Source: Hygrocybe punicea
Lineage: Eukaryota > Basidiomycota > Agaricomycetes > Agaricales > Hygrophoraceae
DNA: 64,000 nt
Reading direction: 5' to 3'
Assembly (NCBI GenBank): GCA_963556145.1
Contig: OY744467.1
Span: 5,394,001-5,458,000 of the forward strand
Shown in pieces: positions 46,369 through 57,170 of this stretch (within the stretch, counting starts at the first letter, position 1; every line of letters begins with the position of its first letter). The position numbers were made by a program, and so were the translations under genes. Under the pieces are notes generated by a model that saw nothing but the letters and a program-made list of their open reading frames with translations, searched no databases and had not been told where the DNA came from.

Positions 46369-46913
46369 CAGCAGCTGTTGAAAAAGATATGCAGAAGCAG
46401 AACAAACAAGCTCATAGGGGGGCAGTGGCCAAGTGGAAGGAGGAGGAGGAGGCAAGAAAGAAGAGGAACAGTGAAAAAACGGCTGATTGGAAGGCAAAAG
46501 TGGCTGAATGGGAGATAGAAAAAGCCAATGCGAAATGAGAAAAAAGGTGCATTCAGTGGAAGAAACCGGTCCGTGGACCCCTTGAAAAGGCCATTCCAAA
46601 GCCCAAGGCAAGGGAGGAGCATAACGAAGACGACAAACAAAGCAGCTCAAGTGACAATGAGCCAGATAGCGATGATTCTGCAGGTGATGAATAAGGTTGG
46701 CATATTTCCCACGCCCGTTCAAAGGACGTACTAAACGCCCAAAACAGAAATTCATTGATATTTTTGTCTGTAGCCCCCCTTGCCTCAATTTTTTTGCCAT
46801 CATGATAGTACACATATTAGCAATGAATTTGTGTTGTAGAGTATTGGTAGCATGACATTAATTGTGGTAAGAACAAAAACAATTTTGGTGTTCAAAGGAG
46901 CCATTGAATACTG

Positions 46914-47235
46914 TAAGGACTTTTTGTAAAGACTATCCTCAATCTTGCTGGTTATTCAATCAATGCACTCAACATTGACAGGAATTCTGTAGATTGGACT
47001 AGGGAGGCGAATTTCTACCACACCAATTTTGTATCTAATTTGACTTATGCACCCAGTCAAAAGCCACTGACTCAGATTTCTCCACTTCCCGAGCGTCAAT
47101 GTGATCGGGAGGCTGGCACGCGATCAACGTTATTTTAAAACGGCTAAAATTGAAACTGCGACTGCCGTGACTGGCAGCCGCTGTTGCTAGCCAGCCTTAA
47201 AGCCTCTCTGCTTCGATTTTTTCTCTTTTATCGCC
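46914..47235. other. Boundary between the transposon block and the gene block
   Basis: No repeat or ORF was recognised. It serves as upstream region of the membrane-protein gene; an inverted ggctggc/gccagcc motif pair lies at about 47,110-47,200. Confidence 0.4.
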
Positions 47236-48652
47236 ATGTTGGTTCTTCCCTTTACACTTTTTCTCTTCTCCTGCTATTCTGCAGTCCACGCTGGCAGCGT
47301 CAACAAGGGCGGGACCTGTAATCAAGCCAATAATCGCCTGCAGACCGGCACTTACCAATTCTATTCGGACTGCGACTCCGTTACCTACTGTGCATCCAAC
47401 AGTACCTGCCTTCTCAGAGGCTGTAGGAGAGACATCTTCCCCTTTGGCTACCCCCAGGATTCACAATCTCTTCCCCCACTCTGCAAAGCTGGCTCATTCT
47501 GCCCGGACGAGATGGACGCCTGTCAGCCCGTGCTCCCTGTCGGTAGCCCATGCCAACTCAATCGTGACGGTGGGCCAGTTTTCTAGTTGACCACTAGAAT
47601 TCTTCGTTTACTCTCTCTTCAGAACAATGTCAAGGTCCCCCAAATGCCGCCGAGCTGGCGGACACCAGCAACATGGGTCTTAACTTCAATGGCTCCGTTT
47701 GTATTAACAACGTATGCATGTCAGTGTACTGTCCTTCTATATTTATCCTTCAGCCTTTTGATTACCCTATATTAGGTGGGCTAACGTCACCGCTGGTTCA
47801 GCGTGCGTTGTCGAAAACACCGCGTATGTGGCTTATGGAACGTCAGGGGAAGAGTTTATCGACATTGTATCCCGGTATGTCCTTAAAGCACCAGACACCG
47901 CTTCTAGTTCACCGATTATCATCACAGCGGTAACTGCCGGATTGGGCTCTATTGTGACTCTCAACAGAGGGTGTGCATAGCGCAGAAACAGCTTAATACA
48001 GCTTGCGATGCCGACAAGGAGTCAGTGTCACCATCGTCAATTGTTTCGTCTGACACCTTCCTGACGCGGTCACCGCTACCAGATGTGCTTCTTTCAACTG
48101 TTTGGCCACCGGTGTATGTGGTAAAAGCGCTGCTGCCCCGAATCACTTTAAAGCTTGGATATATGTCGTCGTTGGATTCGGAATCTTCGGCGGTCGGTGC
48201 AAATCCTCTCATCGCTGAACTGTCGACTAACTCTCCCTCCATTCCAGGCATGTTTGGAACACTCACTGGCTTGTTCTTCTTCCATCGTAGACAGCGCGAA
48301 CGCGAGCGAGAGAAGCGTGTCCAATACTGGCGCGAACAGGTGCGTCAGCCCGACATGGGGATGATCTTTGTCATATACTTACAAGCGTCGTCTACAGAAT
48401 ACGTTCCTTGAGAACATCAGACAGATGCGCGAAACGGCGAAGGCGTCGATATTGTCGTTGCCCAGTCAAGGCCAACAGGGAGAGAACCAAAGCCTGCGCA
48501 CCACATTCGGCCGTGAGTACTCAGATGAGGTGAACCAGCCGATTCTTCATCACGCCCCGAAGAGCGGCCTGCGCCACCACCTATCATCAGAGGATGAGGA
48601 CGATTCTGATATTGTCCCGCTGCCCTCGCGACAGCACCCGACCCGGTTCTGA
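47236..48652 (+). CDS. Conserved basidiomycete Cys-rich type I membrane protein
   Basis: Seven exons (47236-47569, 47623-47719, 47776-47874, 47928-48020, 48083-48192, 48248-48339, 48398-48652) join with correct phases. The protein starts with a signal peptide (MLVLPFTLFLFSCYSAVHA), followed by a Cys-rich ectodomain with GTYQFYSDCDSVTYC, CPDEMDACQPVLPVGSPC, NGSVCINNVCMWANVTAG (glycosylation sequons) and DKECASFNC. A single membrane span WIYVVVGFGIFGG.. precedes a cytosolic tail rich in RE/RQ (RRQRERERE) and Ser (SILSLPSQG). I recognise it as a widespread basidiomycete protein of unknown function; a surface or secretory-pathway receptor role would be a guess. The apparent antisense ORF at 47961-48266 is a shadow. 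Confidence 0.88.
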
Positions 48653-48919
48653 CATGGAATGGGCGGATTGGAACGTGTGGATCTTGGATTTTATATGACC
48701 TAATTAACATCACAATGCGTTCTATCATCGACAAGAATCAAAGTTTTTTCTTTGAAAATTTACCAGTTAACACGTGACCTGCCGAAACATCCAGTGGTTC
48801 CAGACCAGCGGAAAGTTAGCACCGTAGTTCTATTCGCAGAACTCTCATTCTCGTCCAACAAGCTTTTGTATATTCGTACTGCAGTTGCCGCACCTCAGGA
48901 GACACGTACGGCGGCGTCC

Positions 48920-50077
48920 ATGGCCCCCACGTCGTCCCAACATCAGGACGTACAACCGCTTCCATCTCTACCCCCGTCACCAACAACCGAGGAGGACCTC
49001 AGCCGTGCACATGCATGGGGCGAGGTGCACGAGTCCGACGACGTGACTCTACGGCACATTGACAAGGGAAAGCGACGGGAAACGCATTTGGAGGCATCAT
49101 ATGCAGACGGAGAACGCAGCGCAAGTGACGAGTTTTTGCAACCTCATGACGCATCCGAATCTGCACCCGACGACGAGGCAGACACACGAAGAGTCGAGGA
49201 GGTACGCTTTTTATCGATGCCCCCATACTCCTTTTCACACTTACAACTCCTATCGTGGCGGGAAAACGACAGAACCTCCGAAGGTGGGAGCTAGCGGAAC
49301 GCCAGCGCCGGAAAGCTGCGCGCGCGTCCACATCGAGTGTTGTCGGGCCTTCCTCATTTATTGGCGAGGTAGCTCTTCGTGCGAGCTTCCTGTGGCCTAG
49401 CCGGATGCTCCCTTTCGGAAATCACACGGCACTCCACTCCCAGGAATCCCTCGACGCCGACGTACCCCTCACCGACTTCAACGCACCCTCTTCTGCACTC
49501 TCAGCCCCCCCATCACCTCACCAACCCACTCCCGACACTAGTCGTCCCTCCAGCAGCAACGTCTCCAGTATGGTCACCACCCCCACCACTCCTCAAGACC
49601 CCTTCGCCAATCCGCCTACACCTGGCCTCGGCCCCACACCATCGTCGCCACTAGACGACACATTCCAGGCGACGGCTCTGCTCTCCGAGCCAGGCAGCCC
49701 ATATACCCCACGAGGCAGCCAGGGACCACCGCCACGACTCCTCCGAAAGCCGTCGTCACATACCCGGGCCCCGCCGCCGCCGCCGCCGCCGCCGCCCCGC
49801 CCGCTCGGGCTCCCTCCACCACGCACGCCTCCACCGGCCGTCGACGCTCCACGTGCCCTCTCGCCGTCTGCTGCCACCCGGCCGTCCGGGAGTGGTTCAG
49901 GGATGGATAACGCGAAAGAGACGCGGTGGTGGCACGACTGGCTGTGTGGATGCAGTGAAGGTCCAGATCGTGGTGGAGACTACCAAGTAAGTCCTGCCCC
50001 CCCTGCCTGTTTTATGTTTGTGGCTGATATATCCCATGTTAAATGTTCAGGCTGGCAGGACGAATCCGTTCGAATAA
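48920..50077 (+). CDS. Conserved disordered protein of basidiomycetes, function unknown
   Basis: ATG at 48920 (MAPTSSQHQDVQPL). Exons 48920-49201, 49273-49368, 49444-49986 and 50051-50077; the second intron is 75 nt and in frame, so retention is possible. The protein is mostly Pro/Ser/Asp-rich with an RRWELAERQRRKAAR basic helix, a run of nine prolines (49,771-49,797), and an ordered C-terminus WWHDWLCGCSEGPDRGGDYQ that after the last intron ends AGRTNPFE. That C-terminal signature recurs in other basidiomycete proteins as I recall, which supports the final splice. It could be a scaffold or membrane-associated factor, but nothing shows its role. The 342 bp between it and the antiporter gene are a convergent 3' region with nothing else recognised. 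Confidence 0.7.
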
Positions 50078-50419
50078 AGACCTGCAGCGTTTTGTTGAGG
50101 ACTTCGGGCCTCCATTGGTAGAAGGTTTTGATGCACCCACCTCGTGACGCATTGCTGCACCTTTTTGTTGGACGCGTTTTTTCGGTTCGGGACCTTGTCA
50201 TGCACTTCGTATACCTAAATCTTCCAACTTAATAGTCACGGATCAAGCAATTATTTTACCCAACCGCTTTGCAAGACCAAAGCTTGAATCTATTTGCAGT
50301 CATTCTGAGAGCGAAACTTGTACACGATGATATCTACGTGAGAGGTAAAAATGAGGGAGCATGGTGTGGTATTTCGGTATCCAAGTACGGCGAGTCCTTC
50401 ACGGACCACCAGCCAGTGT

Positions 50420-52822
50420 TATTGGGCGGTGGGGAAGCGGACAGCGCGTGACTGTGTAGTTGCACTGATCTCACCATCGTTTGTGGCAACCACACGAAGG
50501 ACACTCCGAATGAGTGGCGTAGGTTCAACGTCAACCTGTACAACAACAGGTGGAAATCAGCAACTTGAGCAAATCGACCCCACCTATAAATAATACCCTG
50601 TTAACCACCCCCTCAGTCTCCTCCGGCGTCCCCGCCGATGCAGACGAAACAGCCTGGACGGCAACGTCGGCGGTGGCGTTGCTTTCCTTTGACTGTGCTG
50701 TCCCGGAAGCCACCGCCCCTTCAACGTCCATCCGCGAGGTAACCCCCGAGAGATCCCCCGGAGTCACGAGAGTGCGACGTACCCCGACAAGCCACTCGGG
50801 CACGTCACGCGCCGTGAGCGTTGCCGAGAGCGATACGGTATGCGAGTGGATGTTGCGCCCAAATGAGAACGACGGGATCGACAGCCCATCTGATGATAAA
50901 TAAATTAGGTCAGCAAGCTTACATTTTTGTTCCTGTGGGGGGTAGGATTGTAGGTGTGGTAGACAGCTTACGAATGATGATCGAGCCTAGGACAACGAAG
51001 CAGACGATAGGCTGTAGGGTAACTGCTAGGAGCTCTTGCTGGTTCTCAGGCGGATTGTGTGGTGTTGGGAGATGTTTAACAGCCAATGTCGAGATGAAGA
51101 TGGCTCCAACACCCATCTAATGTCCAAAATACGATCAGCCAGACGTGTGTCAGCCAAATACCCAAACTCACCGGACCTATACAGGAACAATTAAATAAAC
51201 GACGACTCTAGACACAAGATAGACTCACCAAAGTGCCCACTGAAAAGTGCCTCCTTCCAGTTCCGTATTTCTGGTACCCAGCGGTATAACAGCAGAAGTG
51301 AAGGGATCCTCCGCACGACCAGCACCGACAAAAACAGAAAAGTGAGGCGCCATGGGACAATGCCAATCTCAGGTATGTTGAAGGAGCTGAACGGAAGCCA
51401 GGCGCCGATGTACACAAAGCTTGCACAGTTAAGCATGAGGTCGATCACGGTGGAGAACAAGTCGTCCTCGGTCTGTACATTGAAATGTCCATCCCACGAG
51501 ATGGCACTACCTGTATGAGAACATGGTGCAGGTGTCATTTCGGTCAGTATGCGTGGCAGGGCCATGGTGGTGAGACACGGACCTGCTGCAAAGGCGGCTA
51601 GGAGATCGTCAGTGCCAATGGTGCTAGCAACACCTATGGTTAAGAAAACAAGCGCGAGGTATTGAGCCACGTAGGATTCACGGTCGATGTAGCCTTTACG
51701 GTGCGAAAACTTCATCAAATGCGAGAACATAATACCTAATGAATGTACCCGTCTCAGCTTCTTTGTGAATTCAAGGAAACAGCACACACCGAGAATAGCA
51801 CCGAGAACTGTGCCCAGCACAACTTGATCTGTGTACACGGTACAATTGTGAGTCAATACTAGCATTGATAGAGAAAGAGAAAGACTGAAGACTCACACAA
51901 CCATCCGATCAAGAACCACTTTTCGATTGCTGCGCGTCGTGAAGTTTCTAACGTGAGGTAAAGTGATATGGTAAGGAATGGATAAGCAAGACCATCGTTT
52001 GCGGCAGATTCGGCAGACAAAATGCGCCGAAGGTTGAGAGGTACGTTCTGCACTGCGAACTTTCCTCCTATATCAGACAGTAAGAAAAATTCTGTGCTCT
52101 GAACCCGTTGGGAGGGAACTTGCCGACGATTGCAGCACATATGATGGGATCTGTTGGGGTTAAACATGCGGCGATGACGAGTGATGAGATGTAGTTCAAT
52201 TGCGGGAACAGGGCATGTATGATCGCTGTCATCGAAGGGATATCGATACGTTGCATATTGACAGGTTATATATAATGGCCTTACCAGCGACGACGACCCA
52301 CCCGAACGCCATGGTCGGCACGACCATCACAAGAAGCCCACGTGCGTGGTCACGCAAGTAAGACTGCGGGAGCTCGACACCGATAGCGAAGAGACCCGTC
52401 GCAAGGACGACACGCATGACTTCGAGGGTGATGGTGTCGGATGAATTTCCCCATCCCCGTGGGTCGAATACGTTTGCGACGTGGGGACCCATGAGGACGC
52501 CGAAAAGTGTGCCGAGGACGACTTCATTGATGTAGAGCTGCGGGTAGAAAAATGGTTTGTATATATTGAAACGTGGAAGGAATAAAAGTATAATTCACCC
52601 GTTCCTTTACCAAGAGCGAGAACATGGAAAACTAGGCAAGGAGGCTTAACCGATACGCCGACAAGAGAACAATAAAATGCACGTACAGCGACGACAAACC
52701 CCCCAAGACACATATACGCTAAACTTGCCGCAGTGACCTAGTTGTTAGAACGGACGAGTGGGCGACCGATGTCGCTCAAGCACGAAATAAGGCTGACGAA
52801 CTTGCAACACTTCCCAGGCCAT
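50420..52822 (-). CDS. NHA1: Plasma-membrane Na+(K+)/H+ antiporter, Nha1/Sod2 type
   Basis: The start is a 21-nt exon MAWEVLQ (52822-52802), followed by VTAASLAYMCLGGFVVA (52737-52687), FSMFSLLVKER (52631-52599) and LYINEVVLGTLFGVLMGPHV (from 52537). Further hallmarks: CLTPTDPIICAAIV, ESAANDGLAYPFLT, STIGTDDLLAAFAAG and WDGHFN, i.e. the ion-binding and transport core of fungal NHA antiporters with 11-12 membrane spans. A hydrophilic tail follows (LSIPSFSFGRNIHSHTVSL, then PEWLVGVRR) and, after a last intron with donor gtatta, ends RAVRFPTAQ at 50420. The exchanger exports Na+/K+ for H+ and keeps ion and pH balance. One intron (near 52,070-52,122) seems to use a GC-AG donor (gcaagt). The exact tail exons are my assignment. 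Confidence 0.88.
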
Positions 52823-53938
52823 TTGTTTGATAGATTGGACGACAGTGGAATCCGGTTGTGGTTGTAATGGGTGGTTGCAGTAGTCGAAGTTGCTGACGTT
52901 GGATTCCCTTAAATATTTCGGGAAGGGTTGTGTAATAAAGAGTCCAGGAAATATTCTTAACACGTCCTTTCATGGCAGCGTCACGGTATGGATTTCCGTC
53001 CCTCCAGACTGCCAGGTTACGTTTGCCTTCATTTACCGGTCTGAACACGAACGGTGACGAACCTGGATATTTCAATACTTCCATCCTAATGGTCCTTCTG
53101 ATCTAAAAAGCTACAGCGCTTCCGTTTCCCTTGATAGACTCGGTGGTCCTTTGTAGGATGAGTGCCCGGGTACGGAGTCAAACACCCGCTTGGAGCTTGA
53201 AGCTTGAAGCTTGACAAGTTGAAGCTTGAAGTTCTTGTTAATTCAACTTCATTGCACGACGGAAGACTTTCAGAAACTTTGGAGCATGAACTCGATATAT
53301 TATTGATATAGAATTCTACCGTTAGACCTTTCATGAAAGTTCATGAACGTTCATTAAAGACAATTACGACGGCCGATATCTTCAAGGATGACTTCACTTC
53401 AAAGACCGGCTGGAAAGTTAGTCTGCAAAAATCAACAAAAGCGAGGAACACCGGTAATACGCACATCGTTCATGAGGCTAGTGACAGGTGGCGGCGTCAT
53501 CGTACACGCTCTCATGGCGCCAAGAAAACGCCGTGTACAATACTCGACACCTGAATCTTGGCCGAGAACTTGATAGCCCTTATAAGCTCGCGGGTAGCAC
53601 CCGTCAGGGCAGATCAGCGGGCTGTGTACGTCGGATGCCATTGCCTCGACTGGTGGTGTGAGAGGCTAAGGCTGCGGGACGCACATGTATCATACTAGTT
53701 GGTTTTAATGCCCTCCAGATCTCACTGCAAGTGAATATTGAATCCCGGGCAGCGGTCAGACGTTGTTTTGGGACATGGATTGCTGGTCAGTGCTGTTGCA
53801 ATTGGTGTCTTATTACACAAACCAACTTTGGATGGATTTCGGAGCCGGTCAGATGGCTGTGTACATATATAGTCCTCTGTTTGACCCGAATTTATTCAGC
53901 CATTACAATCTATCAACCCAGCCCAGAACTGTACACAG
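52823..53938. other. Intergenic region with a duplicated segment
   Basis: The shared upstream region of the antiporter (-) and ankyrin gene (+). It contains the repeat copy at 53113-53560. A tatata motif at about 53,865, some 75 bp before the ankyrin ATG, is a possible TATA box. Short ORFs are not convincing. Confidence 0.5.
53113..53560. repeat. Segmental duplication, copy 1
   Basis: This matches 56668-57170 in the same orientation over cttgatagactcggtggtcc, tcagaaa..ttggagcatgaac, tcgatata..gaattctaccg, gccgatatcttcaag and gaggctagtgacaggtgg. Copy 2 extends into the C-terminal codons of the secreted protein gene at 57069-58418. Here the corresponding frame (SGVEYCTRRFLGAMRA on minus) is a remnant, so copy 1 is a truncated paralogous 3' end. 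A short gcttgaa repeat lies at 53,195-53,232. Confidence 0.78.
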
Positions 53939-55273
53939 ATGACAAGCAATTTTGAGCGTGATTTACGCGAAGCTGTGGAGAGGGGAGACGACATGGCCGT
54001 GAAGAAGTTGCTGGAAGCGGGAGGGGACGTGAATGCGTCGCTGTCCGAAGACGGCATGGCCGCACTGCACATCGCGGTATCCAAGGGACACTGCAAGGTC
54101 GTCGAGGTATTGCTTGAAGCCGGGGCGGACACGGAAAAGACGATACCGGAAACGAGGTTCACATCCCCTTACGCAGCGTTCATGGTCGGGTGGACAGTGT
54201 TGCACCTAGTAGCGGCGATGGGCGGTGACGAAATAATAATAAAAAAGTTGCTTGCTGCAGGGGCAAACTTGGCTGCGACAGGGAGAGACGGCACGTCACC
54301 GTTGTATGTTGCAGCATGGGCTGGGCACGATAACGTCGTTGAGATTTTCCTGGCGGCTGGGGCAAATGTCACCGCACAAACCCCAGATGGCGTCACTGCA
54401 CTTCATGAAGCATCGAACAGAGGGCGCGAGAAAGTCATCAGCATCTTGCTTGCTGCTGGGGCGGACGTGAATGCGACCACGATATCTGGGGGGGAGACGG
54501 CGTTGCAATACGCCGCACGGCGGGGACACGATAAGGCTGTCGAAATATTGCTGGCAGCTGGAGCGATCGTCAACTTACAGACGACCTACGGTCAGACGGC
54601 TCTGTTCGGTGCTGCAGAAAACGGCCACGAGAAGGTCGTGGGAATGCTGCTCACTGCTGGTGCAGACGCCACCCTAAAGGACTCGACCGGCGCAACGGTG
54701 TTGCACGCTATTGCATCGAGTGGGCATAGGAAAATTGTTGGACTGTGCCTCCGAACCGAGGTGGATGTGAATGCGCAGACGGCGGCCGGGCGAACGGCAC
54801 TACACAACGCCGCGGAGAGAGGCCACGGTGAAATTGTGGACATGTTATTAGCGCGCGGGGCCAACGTCAATTTACAGACGTCCGCATCCGACGTGATGGG
54901 TGCGGGGCGAACAGCTCTGCATCATGCGGTGTGGAAGGGGCGTGTCAAGATTGTCGAGCATTTACTTGCTGCAGCGGCAGAAGTGAACACACAAACTCCG
55001 AGTGGCATATCGCCCTTGCATTGCGGGGCAGCAGGTGAGGGGCAGGGCGAGAACATTGTCCCCATCCTGCTGGCAGCTGGGGCGGACGTAGGAATGCGAA
55101 CGACGAAGGGTGAAACCGCGCTTCATTGGGCAGCGGACAGCGGGCGGGTGAAGATCGTGGAAATTTTGTTGGCTGCAGGAGCTGACAAGAGTGTGCAAGC
55201 GAATGATGGACGAACGGCCCTGGCGATGGCGAGATATCGAGGGCACTCCAAGGTTGTTGAGCTGTTGGAATAA
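53939..55273 (+). CDS. Ankyrin-repeat protein, 444 aa, intronless
   Basis: A single open frame runs from ATG at 53939 (MTSNFERDLREAVERGDD) to TAA at 55271-55273. It consists of about twelve to thirteen ankyrin repeats with the usual G-x-TALH, A--GH-KVVEILLAAGA and DVNA/T signatures (e.g. GETALQYAARRGHDKAVEILL), from about residue 8 to the end, with short insertions between repeats 2-3 and 9-10. Ankyrin arrays bind protein partners; no enzymatic, membrane or targeting domain is fused, so the partner and role are unknown. The lack of introns contrasts with every neighbour and may mean a retrocopy or acquired gene, or simply a lineage-specific family. Confidence 0.9.
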   Translation: MTSNFERDLREAVERGDDMAVKKLLEAGGDVNASLSEDGMAALHIAVSKGHCKVVEVLLEAGADTEKTIPETRFTSPYAAFMVGWTVLHLVAAMGGDEIIIKKLLAAGANLAATGRDGTSPLYVAAWAGHDNVVEIFLAAGANVTAQTPDGVTALHEASNRGREKVISILLAAGADVNATTISGGETALQYAARRGHDKAVEILLAAGAIVNLQTTYGQTALFGAAENGHEKVVGMLLTAGADATLKDSTGATVLHAIASSGHRKIVGLCLRTEVDVNAQTAAGRTALHNAAERGHGEIVDMLLARGANVNLQTSASDVMGAGRTALHHAVWKGRVKIVEHLLAAAAEVNTQTPSGISPLHCGAAGEGQGENIVPILLAAGADVGMRTTKGETALHWAADSGRVKIVEILLAAGADKSVQANDGRTALAMARYRGHSKVVELLE

Positions 55274-55406
55274 CATATGCAAACAGCTATAATAAAAGTG
55301 CTTTTGTCACGTCATAAAAAGTCGCTTAGCTTGCATTATTATTTATTTGGCCTTGCGCCAAACTTCGTACCCTCTCACAAGGGACGGGTTTACCAGTCTA
55401 TATATA

Positions 55407-56485
55407 ATGCCTTGCCAAACCAGAAGTATGACTGCTCGCAGGTCTGCAGTGCCGGCCACCGACTCGGAAACGGCCGTCGAGGGGACGAATGCTCGCGAAG
55501 GATGGAGCACAAGCGATGAAACAACCCTTATCCGTTTCCTCCTGGAATGCAAGAGGGAGGTGGATAATGATTTCACCTTCGATAGGGCGACTTGGAATGC
55601 GGCTACCGCAAGGATCGAACAACGCCGGGAAGCAGGGGTTGTTACAGGAACAGTGACATGTCAGCAGAAATGGGAACAGGTGTGTATCTATCCATCTCCC
55701 TTCAAGCTTCAAGCCTGATATTCAAGACTATTATTATTTCGCCTATACATCCAGTTACGCAACACCTTTCGGATTGTCAATGCCGTCAAGAAACACTTCG
55801 CGTTCAGTTGGGACAACAAGCATGGCGCAAATATTGATACTAGGCTACAAGACATTTGGACGGCATATATCGAGGTATGTAACTATGCGGGCGATTATCT
55901 TAAATATACGTTGTTTTCAAATGTAAAAAAAACCTTTTATGGCAGAGGCACCCTGAAGCATCTCCCTTTCGCAATGCAGGATGGCCACATTACGATGACA
56001 TGACGAGGCTGATCCCGACCAAGCAAAGGCAACACAGACGACGAGAGGAGAGCAACAACGGAAACAGTTCTGGTGACGGGAATGAAGTCGAAACCGACCC
56101 TGAGATTCTTCGCACCTCATCCACCATGCCTGGAAAGCGCCAATATTCTGAAATCTCCGATGAAGATTCACTGGGCTCCGAAGTCCTCGCTGCCGTTATA
56201 CAGGCGGTAGTTCTGGCGGTCGTGGGTGCAACGCAAATCCTCCTGCAGAATAAACGTCGCCGAATGCATTTCCTACTTCCCGACTCAGAAGAAGAAGTCG
56301 CCGCTAGTAGGCGGATGGAAATGGCTGTGAAACGTGTTCAGGAGCTCGAGGACGACTTGGATGTTATACCACTTATCAATCTGTTCATGGTAGACAAAAG
56401 TTCGGTAGATGCGTACCTGGACTGCGAGCATAATGAAGACATCCGAAAGGCTTGGGTACGGGAGAAGCTAGCACGTTCTGCGTAG
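55407..56485 (+). CDS. Myb/SANT-like DNA-binding domain protein
   Basis: ATG at 55407 (MPCQTRSMTARRS). Exons 55407-55679, 55755-55874 and 55946-56485 join in phase 0, giving 310 residues. Residues about 30-150 form a Myb/SANT-like domain: STSDETTLIRFLLECK, FDRATWNAATARIEQ, LRNTFRIVNAVKKHFAFSWDN, QDIWTAYIERHPEASPFRN and GWPHYDDMTRLIP. This architecture is typical of Harbinger-associated and domesticated Myb/SANT proteins in agaricomycetes. The C-terminal half has SEISDEDSLGSEVL, a hydrophobic stretch AVIQAVVLAVVGAT, a basic NKRRRM patch and helical segments ending EKLARSA. It could be an intact transposon accessory gene or a host regulator; no transposase lies beside it. Confidence 0.82.
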
Positions 56486-57068
56486 ACAACATGCATACTT
56501 CTGTCTCGGTAACAATTAATGGGCACACTTGCAAAAGCTTTTATTAGTAAAATACAGTCAAAGCAACTTCTCCGGCTTCGATAAGAGTGATCTTCTAGGA
56601 ATCTAGGTGCATGGGATTCATCCTTGGTCCTTCATGTGATCTCTCACAAGCTAAAATCTCTGAACTCTACGCTTCCCTTGATAGACTCGGTGGTCCTTTT
56701 CTTCGCATAGGCTTTGGCTTTGTACTAAGTTTGTAGGACGTAATAACCGCGCATTGTCAAGCACCCGCCACTGGAAGCTTGAAGGCACAGAATCTTCATG
56801 TTCATTCAACATTCAACTTTCATTGTGCTGTCCGAAGACTTTCAGAAATTTTTGGAGCATGAACTCGATATATTTATTGATATAGAATTCTACCGTTAGA
56901 TATTTTCGTTAAAGACAAATTACGATGGAATAAACATGGCCGATATCTTCAAGCGTGACTTCACTTCAAAAGACCGGATGGAAAGAAAGTTGGTCTACAA
57001 AAAAAAACATTATTCAGCGACCGGAGGAAGGGGGAGTGGGGAACACCGGAAAATAACACCCACATTGC
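56486..57068. other. Convergent intergenic region containing duplication copy 2
   Basis: This is the 3' region of the Myb/SANT gene (+) and the secreted-protein gene (-). The repeat copy (56668 onward) fills most of it. No further gene is seen. Confidence 0.5.
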
Positions 57069-57170
57069 TCAGGAGGCTAGTGACAGGTGGCGGCGCGCAA
57101 GAGCCATCGCACGCGCTCTCACGGCACCGGAACCAGAGACAGGAGAACGCCGTGTGATGCGCTCGACACC
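56668..57170. repeat. Segmental duplication, copy 2
   Basis: Same orientation as 53113-53560. It overlaps the last codons of the secreted-protein gene (minus) and its 3' flank. The pair brackets the ankyrin and Myb/SANT genes. Confidence 0.78.

Larger units (their letters stand above)
42836..46694 (+). pseudogene. Pogo-type (DDE_1) transposase, interrupted
   Basis: ATG at 42836 (MVGRAKSATKKAQILREEKD). In order: N-terminal helix-turn-helix region; CENP-B-like segment to FPADGVGKQWTNRF; WAVDETGFQPAGG (first catalytic Asp); PPAVIFKGKAYQMKW; an intron whose removal gives NPANVLGYLQKGWTDGEIG; LLMDGHNSHYTRGFLEYAR (second Asp); FRKTGVWPFNRDVV; then a charged helical tail resuming at 46,374 after the LTR and ending ..DSAGDE at 46694. 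Defects: a frameshift at about 43,180, the LTR insertion at 44739-46368 and TGA where the tail would read TGG at about 46,536. The gene is dead but little decayed. Confidence 0.87.
42343..46913 (+). mobile_element. Pogo-type transposon with TA target duplication, split by a solo LTR
   Basis: The terminal inverted repeat CAGTATTCAATGGCTCC(TTTGAA) at 42343 is perfectly mirrored at the right end, finishing at 46913. TA dinucleotides flank both ends (42341-42342, 46914-46915). Excluding the 1.63-kb LTR and one TSD copy, the element is about 2.94 kb, normal for fungal pogo elements. It carries one transposase gene (42836-46694). Confidence 0.92.

Noticed and set aside
47961..48266. 101-codon minus-strand ORF
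   Set aside because: Overlaps exons and two introns of the membrane-protein gene, whose splicing restores conserved Cys and membrane-span motifs.
49593..49877. Gly-rich minus-strand ORF
   Set aside because: Complement of the Pro-rich segment of the spliced plus-strand gene at 48920-50077.
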